In this document: in pieces, positions 1 to 5,920 of the stretch | Position numbering within the stretch: the stretch's first letter is position 1 | How the letters are laid out: each line of letters opens with the position of its first letter | Source of the DNA: Oscillospiraceae bacterium | GTDB lineage: Bacteria; Bacillota; Clostridia; Oscillospirales; Oscillospiraceae | Direction: 5' to 3' | Assembly: GCA_902783825.1 (NCBI GenBank) | Contig: CACZSJ010000038.1 | Coordinates: forward strand, 1 to 6,898 | DNA length: 6,898 nucleotides | The notes under the pieces: model-generated | Seen by the model: only the letters and a program-made list of their open reading frames with translations | Databases searched by the model: none | Told to the model about the DNA's origin: nothing | Made by a program: the position numbers and the translations under genes

Positions 1-404
1 AGCGTCAGCACGCGCACGCTGTAGGCGTTGCGCAGGGCCAGGCGGTTGGCGTTTTTCTTGGCCGTGATCTTGGGGATGGTTTCCCCGAAAACAATGACCA
101 GCAGGGTGATGAGCACAGTGGCCAGCCAGGCCCGCCGGTCACTGCCGGTGAGCAGAATCACCAGCACCGAGCACAGGGAAGATGCGGCGATGTTCACCAG
201 ATTGTTGCCGATGAGGATGGCGCTGAGGGCGTCGTCAAAATGCTCTGTAATCCAGGCGGCGATGCCGGCCCGGCGGGAGCCCTCGTCCCGCAGCCGGGTG
301 AGCCGCAGGCTGTTGCAGGAGGAGTAGGCCATCTCCGAGCCGGAGAAAAAGCCGGAAAGCAGCAGGCACAACAGGATGCCTGTCAAAACCAGAATCAAGA
401 TCAT
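1..404 (-). CDS. CNNM/CorC-family membrane transport protein, 3' part missing (runs off left edge)
   Basis: The first 134 codons of a second hemolysin-family (CNNM, formerly DUF21) protein are present; the rest lies beyond the left edge. Translation starts at the ATG at 404-402 and has no stop in the window. A ribosome binding site AAGGAGG (420-414) sits 9 bases upstream. Residues 1-20 form a hydrophobic helix, followed by SGSEMAYSS (21-29), a common signature of the first CNNM helix. The paired HFDDALSAILIGNNLVNIAA stretch lies at 55-74 and GETIPK at 107-112, the conserved acidic/proline turn of the family. CBS and CorC_HlyC domains would be expected in the missing part. Family members are integral membrane proteins linked to Mg2+/Co2+ or Na+ export and metal homeostasis; the 'hemolysin' label is historical. 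The start overlaps the stop of the upstream paralogue by 4 bases (ATGA), so the two are translationally coupled and may act as a heteromeric pair (inference). Confidence 0.93.
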   Translation of the reverse strand, partial: MILILVLTGILLCLLLSGFFSGSEMAYSSCNSLRLTRLRDEGSRRAGIAAWITEHFDDALSAILIGNNLVNIAASSLCSVLVILLTGSDRRAWLATVLITLLVIVFGETIPKITAKKNANRLALRNAYSVRVLT

Positions 405-1681
405 GCCTGACCGCCTCCTTCCTCCGGAGCCGGCAGGGCAACGGTGAGCTTGCGGATGCGGTTATGCTCCATGGCGGAAACGGTGATTTCCAGCCCGTGA
501 TAGGCGAAGCGGTCACCGGGGCGGGGGATGGCGGTAAACTGCTCATAGGCCCATTCGCCCATGAGGGTGTTCACCAGATCTTCGTCCTGCTCCGGATCCT
601 CAAAGCCGATCTGCTCAAACACGTCGCTGACGGATTCGTCTGCTTCCACCTGATACAGACCCTCCTGCAGCTGTACGAAGCTCTCTTCCACCACGTCGTC
701 CTCGTCCCAGATCTCGCCCACCAGCTCCTCCAGAATATCCTCCACGGTGACCACGCCCAGGGTTCCGCCGTAATTGTCGGTGACCACGGCCATGCTCTGT
801 CGTTGGCGGGAGAGGATGGGCAGCAGCTCATCGATGTTGGTGCTCTGATGGATGAACAGGGGTGGATCCAGCAGGGGGCGCAGATCCAGCTCCGGCCCTT
901 GCCGGAGATAGGCCTTGAGGTAGCGACGAATCTGCAGCACGCCGATGACGTTGTCGATGCTGCCCTCATACACGGGCAGGCGGCTGTGATTCTGAGCCTT
1001 GACCTGCCGGAGGATTTCCTCCCGGGATTCTTCAATGTCGATGGCCGCCAGATCCACCCGGGGGGTGAGGATGCTCTCCACCGTCACATCTCCGAACTGG
1101 AGGGCGGAGGCGATCAGCTCGCCCTGCGCCTCGTCCAGGCTGCCCTCTTCGGTCATGTCCTCGATGATGTCGTACAGCTCTTCCTCCGTCACCGACAGCT
1201 CCGGTTCTCCCCGGGTCAGCCGGGCGGCGGCCTGCCCGATCAGTGCCAGGCTCGCGGACAGGGGGGCGAAGAGCTTCATCAGCAGGCGCAGGCTGGGGGC
1301 GCAGAGCTTGGCAAAGCGCTCCGGCTGCTTCTTGCCCAGGCTTTTGGGCAGCATCTCCCCGGCGAAGAACACCGCCACAGTGGTCAGCAGGGTGCTCAGG
1401 GATACCGCGCCCAGACCCCAGCGCCGGGTCACCGCTACGGTGACGATGGCCGCCGCGGCCACGTGGGCAATGTTGGTGCCGATGAGGATGGTGCTGATGG
1501 CCCGCTCAAAATGATCCAATACGTACAGGGCCGCCCGGGAGCGAGGGTCGCCCCGCTCGGCGGCGGCGCGGATCTTGCTGCGGGAGGCGGAGGCAAAGGC
1601 CGTCTCCGCCACGGCAAAATAGGCCGCGCAAAATAGAAACGCGATTGCGAAAAACCAAGGCAATCGACTGCCGTCATCCAT
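401..1681 (-). CDS. CNNM/CBS-pair/CorC_HlyC domain membrane protein (hemolysin family)
   Basis: A 426-residue protein, normal length for the family. Hydrophobic helices lie at about 8-28, 61-84, 93-110 and 128-152 and form the CNNM transmembrane module. GEMLPKSLGKK (108-118) matches the conserved GEhhPK turn. The soluble part starts near 160: an acidic linker (LSVTEEELYDIIEDMTEEG, 162-180), then two CBS motifs, with ILTPRVDL at 204-211, SRLPVYEG at 233-240 and DNYGGTLGVVTVEDILEEL at 302-320. A CorC_HlyC domain of about 75 residues follows from 345. CBS pairs in this family bind adenine nucleotides and gate divalent-cation (Mg2+/Co2+) or Na+ transport; the actual substrate here cannot be read from sequence. 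The ATG at 1681 is preceded by AAAAGGAG, but with a long spacer of about 13 bases; no better in-frame start is visible. Its stop overlaps the next gene's start. A clear promoter lies at 1751-1779. Confidence 0.95.
   Translation of the reverse strand: MDDGSRLPWFFAIAFLFCAAYFAVAETAFASASRSKIRAAAERGDPRSRAALYVLDHFERAISTILIGTNIAHVAAAAIVTVAVTRRWGLGAVSLSTLLTTVAVFFAGEMLPKSLGKKQPERFAKLCAPSLRLLMKLFAPLSASLALIGQAAARLTRGEPELSVTEEELYDIIEDMTEEGSLDEAQGELIASALQFGDVTVESILTPRVDLAAIDIEESREEILRQVKAQNHSRLPVYEGSIDNVIGVLQIRRYLKAYLRQGPELDLRPLLDPPLFIHQSTNIDELLPILSRQRQSMAVVTDNYGGTLGVVTVEDILEELVGEIWDEDDVVEESFVQLQEGLYQVEADESVSDVFEQIGFEDPEQDEDLVNTLMGEWAYEQFTAIPRPGDRFAYHGLEITVSAMEHNRIRKLTVALPAPEEGGGQA
414..420 (-). promoter_or_regulatory. 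Ribosome binding site of the truncated CNNM gene
   Basis: AAGGAGG on the minus strand lies 9 bases before the ATG at 404, inside the last codons of the upstream paralogue. It fixes the start of the partial gene and shows that the second cistron can be initiated independently, besides being coupled through the ATGA overlap. Confidence 0.85.
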
Positions 1682-1714
1682 TGCGGATGTTCAACTCCTT
1701 TTGCAACGTAAACT

Positions 1715-1731
1715 CAGGGCTTTCCGCCCTG
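1715..1731 (-). promoter_or_regulatory. Small hairpin in the 5' leader of the CNNM operon
   Basis: A perfect 6-bp inverted repeat (CAGGGC / GCCCTG, 5-base loop) lies between the predicted transcription start (about 1744) and the ribosome binding site at 1702-1695. It has no U tract, so it is not a terminator. It could stabilise the mRNA or space the ribosome binding site; this is only a structural observation. Confidence 0.4.
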
Positions 1732-1750
1732 TATGGTTGATCGATACTAC

Positions 1751-1779
1751 AATATAACATAGTCCCGCTTTCCCGTCAA
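1751..1779 (-). promoter_or_regulatory. Sigma-A type promoter of the two-gene CNNM operon
   Basis: On the minus strand, TTGACG (-35, 1779-1774) and TATATT (-10, 1756-1751) are separated by exactly 17 bases. The predicted start near 1744 gives a leader of about 60 bases before the ATG at 1681. It sits just downstream of the terminator of the preceding gene, so the CNNM pair forms its own transcription unit. Confidence 0.85.
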
Positions 1780-1806
1780 TATTTCCCATGCTTCCCCAGG
1801 GAGAAG

Positions 1807-1838
1807 AAAAAACCGGGAAAGCTGGGCTTTCCCGGTTT
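1807..1838 (-). terminator. Rho-independent terminator of the secreted-protein gene
   Basis: A perfect 12-bp inverted repeat (1810-1821 with 1827-1838, loop CTGGG) is followed on the minus strand by a run of six T (1812-1807, partly paired in the stem base). It starts about 32 bases after the stop codon of the 1870-2754 gene. Orientation of the T tract shows it serves the leftward transcript. Confidence 0.9.
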
Positions 1839-1869
1839 CCGTCCTCCGTTTTGTCGTGGCGTGGCCGTC

Positions 1870-2754
1870 TCAATGGGAGAGGGCTTCCGTCTGGACTTCC
1901 TGGCAGACCTTGCAGGTCCGGCTGCGGCTGCCCGCAGCCTCGTCCACGACCCATTTGCCCCAGTCATGTTTGCCCAGGGGCAGATCCAGATCCTCTTCCG
2001 CGCCGCAGCAGGGGCAGATGAAGTGGCCCCAGCCTTCCTCCAGGCAGGTGGAGGGCTGGCCATACTCCGGATGGTCCATCTTATAGGGATGCTCCACGCA
2101 GAGCGTGGCGTTGTGGGGAAGATGGTTGTGCAGGGGAAGACCCTGGTAGAACTCGGCGCGCCAGTAGCGGGCCCAGAGCAGCTCGTCCCGCTCCGCGGGA
2201 TGATCCACGTCGATGTAGCCGTTTTCGTCCACCTGGTAAAAGGTGTCTGCGATGTACAGGGTGGTGTCGCTGGGCATGCGGCCGTTGAGCAGATCAAACT
2301 TGGGCAGGGCGACGGGGCTGTAGAAACGGGTCTTGCCGCCTTCCTCCTGGAAGCCGTAGAGCAGATAGCCGTTCTCACCGCCGAAAAGATACTCGCCCCG
2401 GTGCTCCAGGACCGCGTGGCCGGTGACGGGAATCTCGGTCCCATCGGACAGAACGCTCAGGGCGCGGATGCCCCAGGGGCTGTGCTGCAGCCGGGCCTCC
2501 ACAGACTTGCCCTGCTCCAGCAGATCCCGGGTCTCCGGGCAGACCTTGGTGTTGGCCAGTACCCGATCCAGCACACTCTGGGAAGAAGCCTGGAGCTTGT
2601 CGGCGGCGCCGTCGGGCAGAGCGTCCTCGTCCACCAGCACCAGCAGGGCCTGCTCTGTTTCCGCATGGGCCAGAGGGCTCAGCGCGGGCAGGGCCAGGCA
2701 CAGAGCCAGCACCAGCAGCAGGCAAAAGCTTTGTTTGAATGCGTGACGTTTCAT
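1870..2754 (-). CDS. Secreted protein of unknown function with C-terminal Cys/His/Trp repeats
   Basis: A 294-residue protein I cannot assign to a function. It begins with a signal peptide: a basic start (MKRHAFKQ), a hydrophobic stretch at 9-25 and a likely cleavage site after AHA (29-31). There is no lipobox, so it is probably released or wall-associated. The middle (about 35-215) has no recognised catalytic motif and is rich in aromatic residues. The end carries CLEEGWGHFICPCC (237-250), GKHDWGKW (261-268) and RTCKVC (279-284). This pattern resembles the Cys-rich, H-x-W and CxxC repeats seen in many extracellular proteins of gut Firmicutes; here about one and a half units remain. The Cys and His residues could bind metal or form disulfides (inference). 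The ribosome binding site AGGAGG (2767-2762) is 7 bases from the ATG, which supports this start. It is a single-gene unit with its own promoter and terminator. Confidence 0.88.
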   Translation of the reverse strand: MKRHAFKQSFCLLLVLALCLALPALSPLAHAETEQALLVLVDEDALPDGAADKLQASSQSVLDRVLANTKVCPETRDLLEQGKSVEARLQHSPWGIRALSVLSDGTEIPVTGHAVLEHRGEYLFGGENGYLLYGFQEEGGKTRFYSPVALPKFDLLNGRMPSDTTLYIADTFYQVDENGYIDVDHPAERDELLWARYWRAEFYQGLPLHNHLPHNATLCVEHPYKMDHPEYGQPSTCLEEGWGHFICPCCGAEEDLDLPLGKHDWGKWVVDEAAGSRSRTCKVCQEVQTEALSH

Positions 2755-2817
2755 GAGAAATCCTCCTTTTCCTCCGGCTTGATCCGGAGACAGCGGTATC
2801 GTTTATCCACTGCCCAG

Positions 2818-2846
2818 AGCATACCGCTTCCCGCGGGAAAAGTCAA
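2818..2846 (-). promoter_or_regulatory. Sigma-A type promoter of the secreted-protein gene, with a palindrome in the spacer
   Basis: On the minus strand TTGACT (-35, 2846-2841) and TATGCT (-10, 2823-2818) are 17 bases apart. The spacer contains the perfect 12-bp palindrome TTCCCGCGGGAA (2828-2839). A second inverted repeat, AGCGGTAT (2792-2799) with ATACCGCT (2821-2828), spans the -10 box and the predicted start near 2811. Either could be an operator; no regulator gene is visible in the window. Confidence 0.75.
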
Positions 2847-2898
2847 CGGAAACCTGCCACTTGAAACGGGAAAAAGCACGACGTCCGACAGCGGGCGG

Positions 2899-2916
2899 CG
2901 TCTGTCTGGACAGACG
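2899..2916. repeat. 8-bp inverted repeat between the divergent promoters
   Basis: CGTCTGTC (2899-2906) and GACAGACG (2909-2916) form a perfect dyad with a 2-base centre. The gap is too short for a good RNA hairpin, so if functional it is more likely a DNA-binding site. It lies about 53 bases upstream of the -35 of the leftward gene and about 117 bases upstream of the thrS promoter. The rest of the 2847-3032 interval is GC-rich with small palindromes and no convincing gene. Confidence 0.4.
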
Positions 2917-3032
2917 GCCGAAGACTACTTGGGGCGCCCGGCTTTTGCGCGTTCGCCGCGGCCTCCTTAATAATTGTAGAGGGCGGCGCGCCTCGCCGGA
3001 TGGAAATTGCGTCCGTCCCGGAAAATTACCGA

Positions 3033-3061
3033 TTGACAGCGGCGGGGCGGCGTGATATGAT
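3033..3061 (+). promoter_or_regulatory. Sigma-A type promoter of thrS
   Basis: TTGACA (3033-3038, perfect consensus) and TATGAT (3056-3061, one mismatch) are 17 bases apart. The predicted start near 3068 falls just before the first strand of the T-box Stem I, as expected for a T-box regulated gene. The leader is about 280 bases long. Confidence 0.9.
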
Positions 3062-3067
3062 GCAAAA

Positions 3068-3290
3068 GTCAAAAGGCTTTGACGAAGAACGCGGCGCGCG
3101 AAACCGCACAGAGAGGGTCGGCCCCGGCTGCAAGCCGCCCCGGAGAACGCGCGAATCGCTACCAGCTTCCAGCCGGGCGGAGGAAATGCCGCCTCGGGTC
3201 GCGCCCGTTACGCGCAGGCATGAGTGAAACAGCAAGGTGGAACCGTGTGTTTTTTGACGCACCCTTGGCAAATGGCCAAAGGTGTTTTTT
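3068..3290 (+). ncRNA. T-box riboswitch, threonine (specifier ACC), controlling thrS
   Basis: This leader senses uncharged tRNA-Thr and lets transcription continue into thrS. Stem I can be drawn: GGCT (3075-3078) pairs with AGCC (3171-3174), GAAG (3084-3087) with CTTC (3166-3169), and CGCGCG (3095-3100) with CGCGCG (3148-3153). An AGAGAG bulge motif lies at 3110-3115 and an apical hairpin CGGC/GCCG at 3125-3137. The specifier loop 3154-3165 holds ACC at 3161-3163, a threonine codon followed by the usual A. The T-box core AAGGTGGAACCGTG is at 3234-3247. In the antiterminator, CAAGG (3233-3237) pairs with CCTTG (3263-3267) and GTGTG (3245-3249) with CGCAC (3258-3262), leaving the 7-base bulge TGGAACC. 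The bulge would pair with a tRNA end UCCA. The structure excludes the terminator at 3260-3290. Confidence 0.95.
3260..3290 (+). terminator. T-box terminator hairpin upstream of thrS
   Basis: CACCCTTGGC (3260-3269) pairs with GCCAAAGGTG (3275-3284) with a single C-A mismatch and a 5-base loop, followed by six T (3285-3290). Its 5' arm is the same sequence as the 3' arm of the antiterminator (3258-3267), so the two folds cannot coexist. It ends 58 bases before the thrS start. Confidence 0.93.
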
Positions 3291-3348
3291 CTTTTCCCGC
3301 GGTTTTTTTGAAAAAAGAGAGAGATTCTATAAGCTAAGGAGATGCGCT

Positions 3349-5109
3349 ATGAAAATCATTTACAAAGACGGTACGGTGGGCGAGTGCCCCCAGGAAGAGG
3401 AGCTGCACGTCCTGCGCCACACGGCGGCGCATGTGATGGCCCAGGCCATTAAGCGCCTGTACCCGCAGGCGGACTTTGCCTACGGCCCGGCTACCCAGAA
3501 CGGCTTCTACTATGACGTGGACCTGGGCGAGACGAAGCTCGGCCCGGAGGATCTGGAGGCCATTGAGAAAGAGATGAAGAAGATCGTCAAGGAGAATCTT
3601 CCCATCAAGCCGTGTATCCTAAACCGGGAGGATTCCAAGGCGCTCATGGCGGAGCGGGGCGAAAAGTACAAGCTGGAGCACATGGAGGACCTGGCCGACG
3701 AGAGCGAGTTCAGCTTTTTCCAGCAGGGCGAGTACGTGGACATGTGCCTGGGACCCCACCTGACCTACACCAAGGCCCTGAAGGCCTTCAAGGTTACCCA
3801 GCAGTCCGGCGCTTACTGGAAGAACGACAGCAACAACAAGATGCTCACCCGCATCAACGGCGTGGCCTTCCGCACGGCGGAGGAGTTGGCCGCCTGGGAG
3901 AAGCTGATGGAGGAGGCCCAGAAGCGCGACCATCGCCGCCTGGGCAAGGAGCTGGGGCTGTTCATGCTGACGGATGAAGGACCGGGCTTTCCGTTCTTCC
4001 TGCCCAAAGGCATGGTGCTGAAAAATACCCTGATCGACTATTGGCGAGAGGTACACAAGCGCTACGGCTATGTGGAGATCTCCACCCCCGTGATCCTCAA
4101 CCGCCAGCTTTGGGAGACCTCGGGCCATTGGTTCCACTATAAGCAGAACATGTACACCACCGTTATCGACGGCGAGGATTACGCAATCAAGCCTATGAAC
4201 TGCCCCGGCGGGATGATGGTGTACAAATCCGAACCCCACTCTTACCGGGATCTGCCCATGCGGGTGGGCGAGCTGGGCCTGGTCCATCGCCATGAGCTCT
4301 CCGGCGCGCTCCACGGCCTGTTCCGGGTTCGCTGCTTCACCCAGGATGACGCCCATATTTTCATGACCTGGGATCAGATGAAGGACGAGATTAAGAATGT
4401 TGTCCGCTTGTTCGATGAGGTCTATTCCCTGTTCCGGCTGCCCTATAAGATCGAGCTGTCCACCATGCCCGAGGATCACATGGGCGACGAGAAGGATTGG
4501 GACTTCGCCCAGGAGACGCTGAAGGAAGCCATCACGGAGATGGGCAAGCCCTATGTGATCAACGAGGGAGACGGCGCCTTTTACGGTCCCAAGCTGGACT
4601 TCCATCTGGAGGACTGTCTGGGCCGGACCTGGCAGTGCGGCACCATCCAGCTGGATATGCAGCTGCCCGAGCGTTTTGAGCTGGAATACGTGGGCGCCGA
4701 CGGCGAAAAGCATCGGCCCGTGATGATCCACCGCGTCGTTTTCGGCTCCATTGAGCGTTTCATCGGCATCATTACCGAGCACTTCGCCGGCGCTTTCCCG
4801 CTTTGGCTCAGCCCCGTGCAGGCCACGGTGCTGCCCATTACCGACCGGGCTGCCGACTATGCCAAGAGCGTGGAGGCCGCTTTGAGTCAGGCGGGTCTGC
4901 GCTGCCAGAGCGATCTGCGCAACGAGAAAATCGGATACAAGATCCGCGAAGCCCAGATGCAGAAGATCCCCTACATGCTGGTGGTGGGCGACAAGGAAGC
5001 CGAGGCGGGCACTGTTGCCGTGCGCACCCGCACGGGCGAGGACCTGGGCGCCATGCCTTTGGCTGCTTTTCTGGACCGAGTCCGAGAGGAAATCCAAGCC
5101 AAAAGCTGA
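3349..5109 (+). CDS. thrS: Threonyl-tRNA synthetase lacking the TGS domain
   Basis: Charges tRNA-Thr with threonine in the cytoplasm. The start is the ATG at 3349, 7 bases after AGGAG (3337-3341). The frame is open back to 3079, but that stretch is T-box RNA. The protein has 586 residues against about 640 for a typical bacterial ThrRS. Only about 15 residues (MKIIYKDGTVGECPQ) precede the editing domain, so the TGS domain is absent. The editing domain is intact: H24 and H28 (RHTAAH) and C133, H137 (CLGPH), matching E. coli H73/H77/C182/H186. The class II core follows, with zinc ligands C285 (MNCPG), H336 (DDAH) and H461 (MIHR). Motif 2 lies around 305-330, motif 3 around 463-478 (FGSIERFIG), and the anticodon-binding domain from about 490, including DLRNEKIGYKIREAQ. 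Regulated by the upstream T-box. Confidence 0.97.
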   Translation: MKIIYKDGTVGECPQEEELHVLRHTAAHVMAQAIKRLYPQADFAYGPATQNGFYYDVDLGETKLGPEDLEAIEKEMKKIVKENLPIKPCILNREDSKALMAERGEKYKLEHMEDLADESEFSFFQQGEYVDMCLGPHLTYTKALKAFKVTQQSGAYWKNDSNNKMLTRINGVAFRTAEELAAWEKLMEEAQKRDHRRLGKELGLFMLTDEGPGFPFFLPKGMVLKNTLIDYWREVHKRYGYVEISTPVILNRQLWETSGHWFHYKQNMYTTVIDGEDYAIKPMNCPGGMMVYKSEPHSYRDLPMRVGELGLVHRHELSGALHGLFRVRCFTQDDAHIFMTWDQMKDEIKNVVRLFDEVYSLFRLPYKIELSTMPEDHMGDEKDWDFAQETLKEAITEMGKPYVINEGDGAFYGPKLDFHLEDCLGRTWQCGTIQLDMQLPERFELEYVGADGEKHRPVMIHRVVFGSIERFIGIITEHFAGAFPLWLSPVQATVLPITDRAADYAKSVEAALSQAGLRCQSDLRNEKIGYKIREAQMQKIPYMLVVGDKEAEAGTVAVRTRTGEDLGAMPLAAFLDRVREEIQAKS

Positions 5110-5115
5110 GACCCC

Positions 5116-5146
5116 TGTATAAAGTTCATGCCCCTCCCGCAAACTA
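5116..5146 (+). promoter_or_regulatory. Candidate sigma-G-like (forespore) promoter for the sleB-like gene
   Basis: TGTATA (5116-5121) and CAAACTA (5140-5146), 18 bases apart, each differ by one base from the Bacillus sigma-G consensus as I recall it (TGmATA and CATwmTA). Transcription would start near 5153, inside the loop of the hairpin 5132-5168. SleB genes are forespore-expressed in Bacillus, which fits. No sigma-A promoter is visible here. The match is short and must be treated as tentative. Confidence 0.4.
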
Positions 5147-5168
5147 TGAAAAACGGTTTGCGGGAGGG
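5132..5168 (+). terminator. Perfect 13-bp hairpin after thrS that also buries the next gene's ribosome binding site
   Basis: CCCTCCCGCAAAC (5132-5144) pairs perfectly with GTTTGCGGGAGGG (5156-5168) around an 11-base loop, 22 bases after the thrS stop. The following ATTGTTTTG is only moderately T-rich, so termination may be partial. The 3' arm includes GGGAGGG (5162-5168), the only plausible Shine-Dalgarno sequence for the TTG start at 5175, so any read-through mRNA would have that site paired. Confidence 0.8.
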
Positions 5169-5174
5169 ATTGTT

Positions 5175-5843
5175 TTGTCCAAGGAACGAAAGAAGCTGAT
5201 TTTGGCCCTGGCACTGATCTTCGCGGTGAATCTCTTTCTCATCGCCCTGCTGCAGAGCGCCTCGGCGGATCTGTATAAGCGCGGCGCCAGCGGCGACACG
5301 GTGCGGGAGATTCAGACGCGGCTGAAAAACTGGGGCTATTATTTCGGCAGCGTGGACGGTATCTACGGAAGCCGCACCGAGGAAGCCGTGCGCTACTTCC
5401 AGCGCAAAAACGGCCTGAGCCCCGACGGACAAGTGGGCAACCTCACCCTGGCCGCCCTGGGCCTGCCGGTCACGGGAAGCGGAGGCGGCTCCTCCGGAGA
5501 GCTCAACCTGCTGGCCCGGCTCATTTCCGCCGAGGCCCGGGGAGAGCCTTACATGGGCCAGGTGGCGGTAGGCGCGGTGGTGCTCAACCGGGTCCGGCAC
5601 CCTTCTTTCCCCAACAGCGTCTCCGCCGTGATCTACCAGCCCGGAGCCTTTTCCTGCCTGGACGACGGCCAGTTTGATCAGCCTGTGGCCGAGAGCGCCT
5701 ACCGGGCAGCCCAGGATGCCCTGGGTGGCTATGACCCCAGCTACGGTGCGATCTACTATTTTAATCCCGCCACCGCAACCAGCAAATGGATCTGGTCTCG
5801 CCCGCTGATCGTGCAGATCGGCAATCATCGCTTCTGCGCATAA
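5175..5843 (+). CDS. sleB: SleB-type spore cortex-lytic enzyme (PG-binding + Hydrolase_2)
   Basis: Predicted to cleave cortex peptidoglycan during germination, acting outside the forespore membrane. The start is read as TTG at 5175, 6 bases after GGGAGGG; no in-frame ATG or GTG lies nearby, and nearby ATGs at 5128 and 5146 are out of frame. The protein has 222 residues. A basic start and hydrophobic segment (8-27) form a signal peptide with a likely cut after ASA (29-31). A peptidoglycan-binding domain follows at 32-97 (LKNWGYYFGSVDGIYGSRTE within it), then a GSGGGSSG linker (101-108). The SleB catalytic domain spans 110-222, with the probable catalytic glutamate E120 in ISAEARGEP and the conserved end FNPATATSKWIWSRP. 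SleB has lytic transglycosylase activity in Bacillus. No ypeB partner gene follows. A cell-wall hydrolase unrelated to spores (CwlJ-like) is the alternative, but the PG-binding plus Hydrolase_2 order favours SleB. Its ribosome binding site lies in the hairpin arm described at 5132-5168. Confidence 0.9.
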   Translation: MSKERKKLILALALIFAVNLFLIALLQSASADLYKRGASGDTVREIQTRLKNWGYYFGSVDGIYGSRTEEAVRYFQRKNGLSPDGQVGNLTLAALGLPVTGSGGGSSGELNLLARLISAEARGEPYMGQVAVGAVVLNRVRHPSFPNSVSAVIYQPGAFSCLDDGQFDQPVAESAYRAAQDALGGYDPSYGAIYYFNPATATSKWIWSRPLIVQIGNHRFCA

Positions 5844-5849
5844 AACGGC

Positions 5850-5878
5850 TTGAAAATGCGACGGCTTTCGCGTATAAT
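5850..5878 (+). promoter_or_regulatory. Sigma-A type promoter of the zinc-ribbon membrane protein gene
   Basis: TTGAAA (5850-5855) and a perfect TATAAT (5873-5878) are 17 bases apart, starting 7 bases after the sleB stop codon. The predicted start near 5885 gives a leader of about 36 bases. There is no terminator between sleB and this promoter, so sleB transcripts could also run into the next gene. Confidence 0.88.
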
Positions 5879-5920
5879 GAGGGGCAGAATACAAGCCAAG
5901 AGGACGCGGGAGGAGAGCAT

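Noticed and set aside
464..1636. Long plus-strand open frame of 390 codons
   Set aside because: It is antisense to the clearly assigned CNNM gene; the translation is low-complexity and typical of a shadow frame in GC-rich DNA, with no recognisable domain.
2700..2754. Lipoprotein signal in the secreted protein
   Set aside because: Cys residues in the hydrophobic segment (C11, C19) are not in a lipobox; C19 follows Leu, not Gly or Ala, and a standard AHA cleavage site lies downstream.
2803..2811. TTATCCACT resembling a DnaA box
   Set aside because: A single copy with a mismatch at the last base and no AT-rich unwinding region or second box; not evidence for a replication origin.
1861..2970. 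Plus-strand open frame of 369 codons opposite the secreted-protein gene
   Set aside because: It overlaps a gene with signal peptide, promoter, ribosome binding site and terminator on the other strand, and runs on into noncoding promoter DNA.
3079..3348. Open frame upstream of thrS that would add 90 residues to the protein
   Set aside because: This stretch is the T-box RNA and terminator; the translated residues resemble no ThrRS domain, and the ATG at 3349 has a well-placed ribosome binding site.
3619..5214. Long minus-strand open frame of 531 codons opposite thrS
   Set aside because: Entirely antisense to a conserved synthetase with intact motifs; the translation is His/Leu/Gln-rich shadow sequence.
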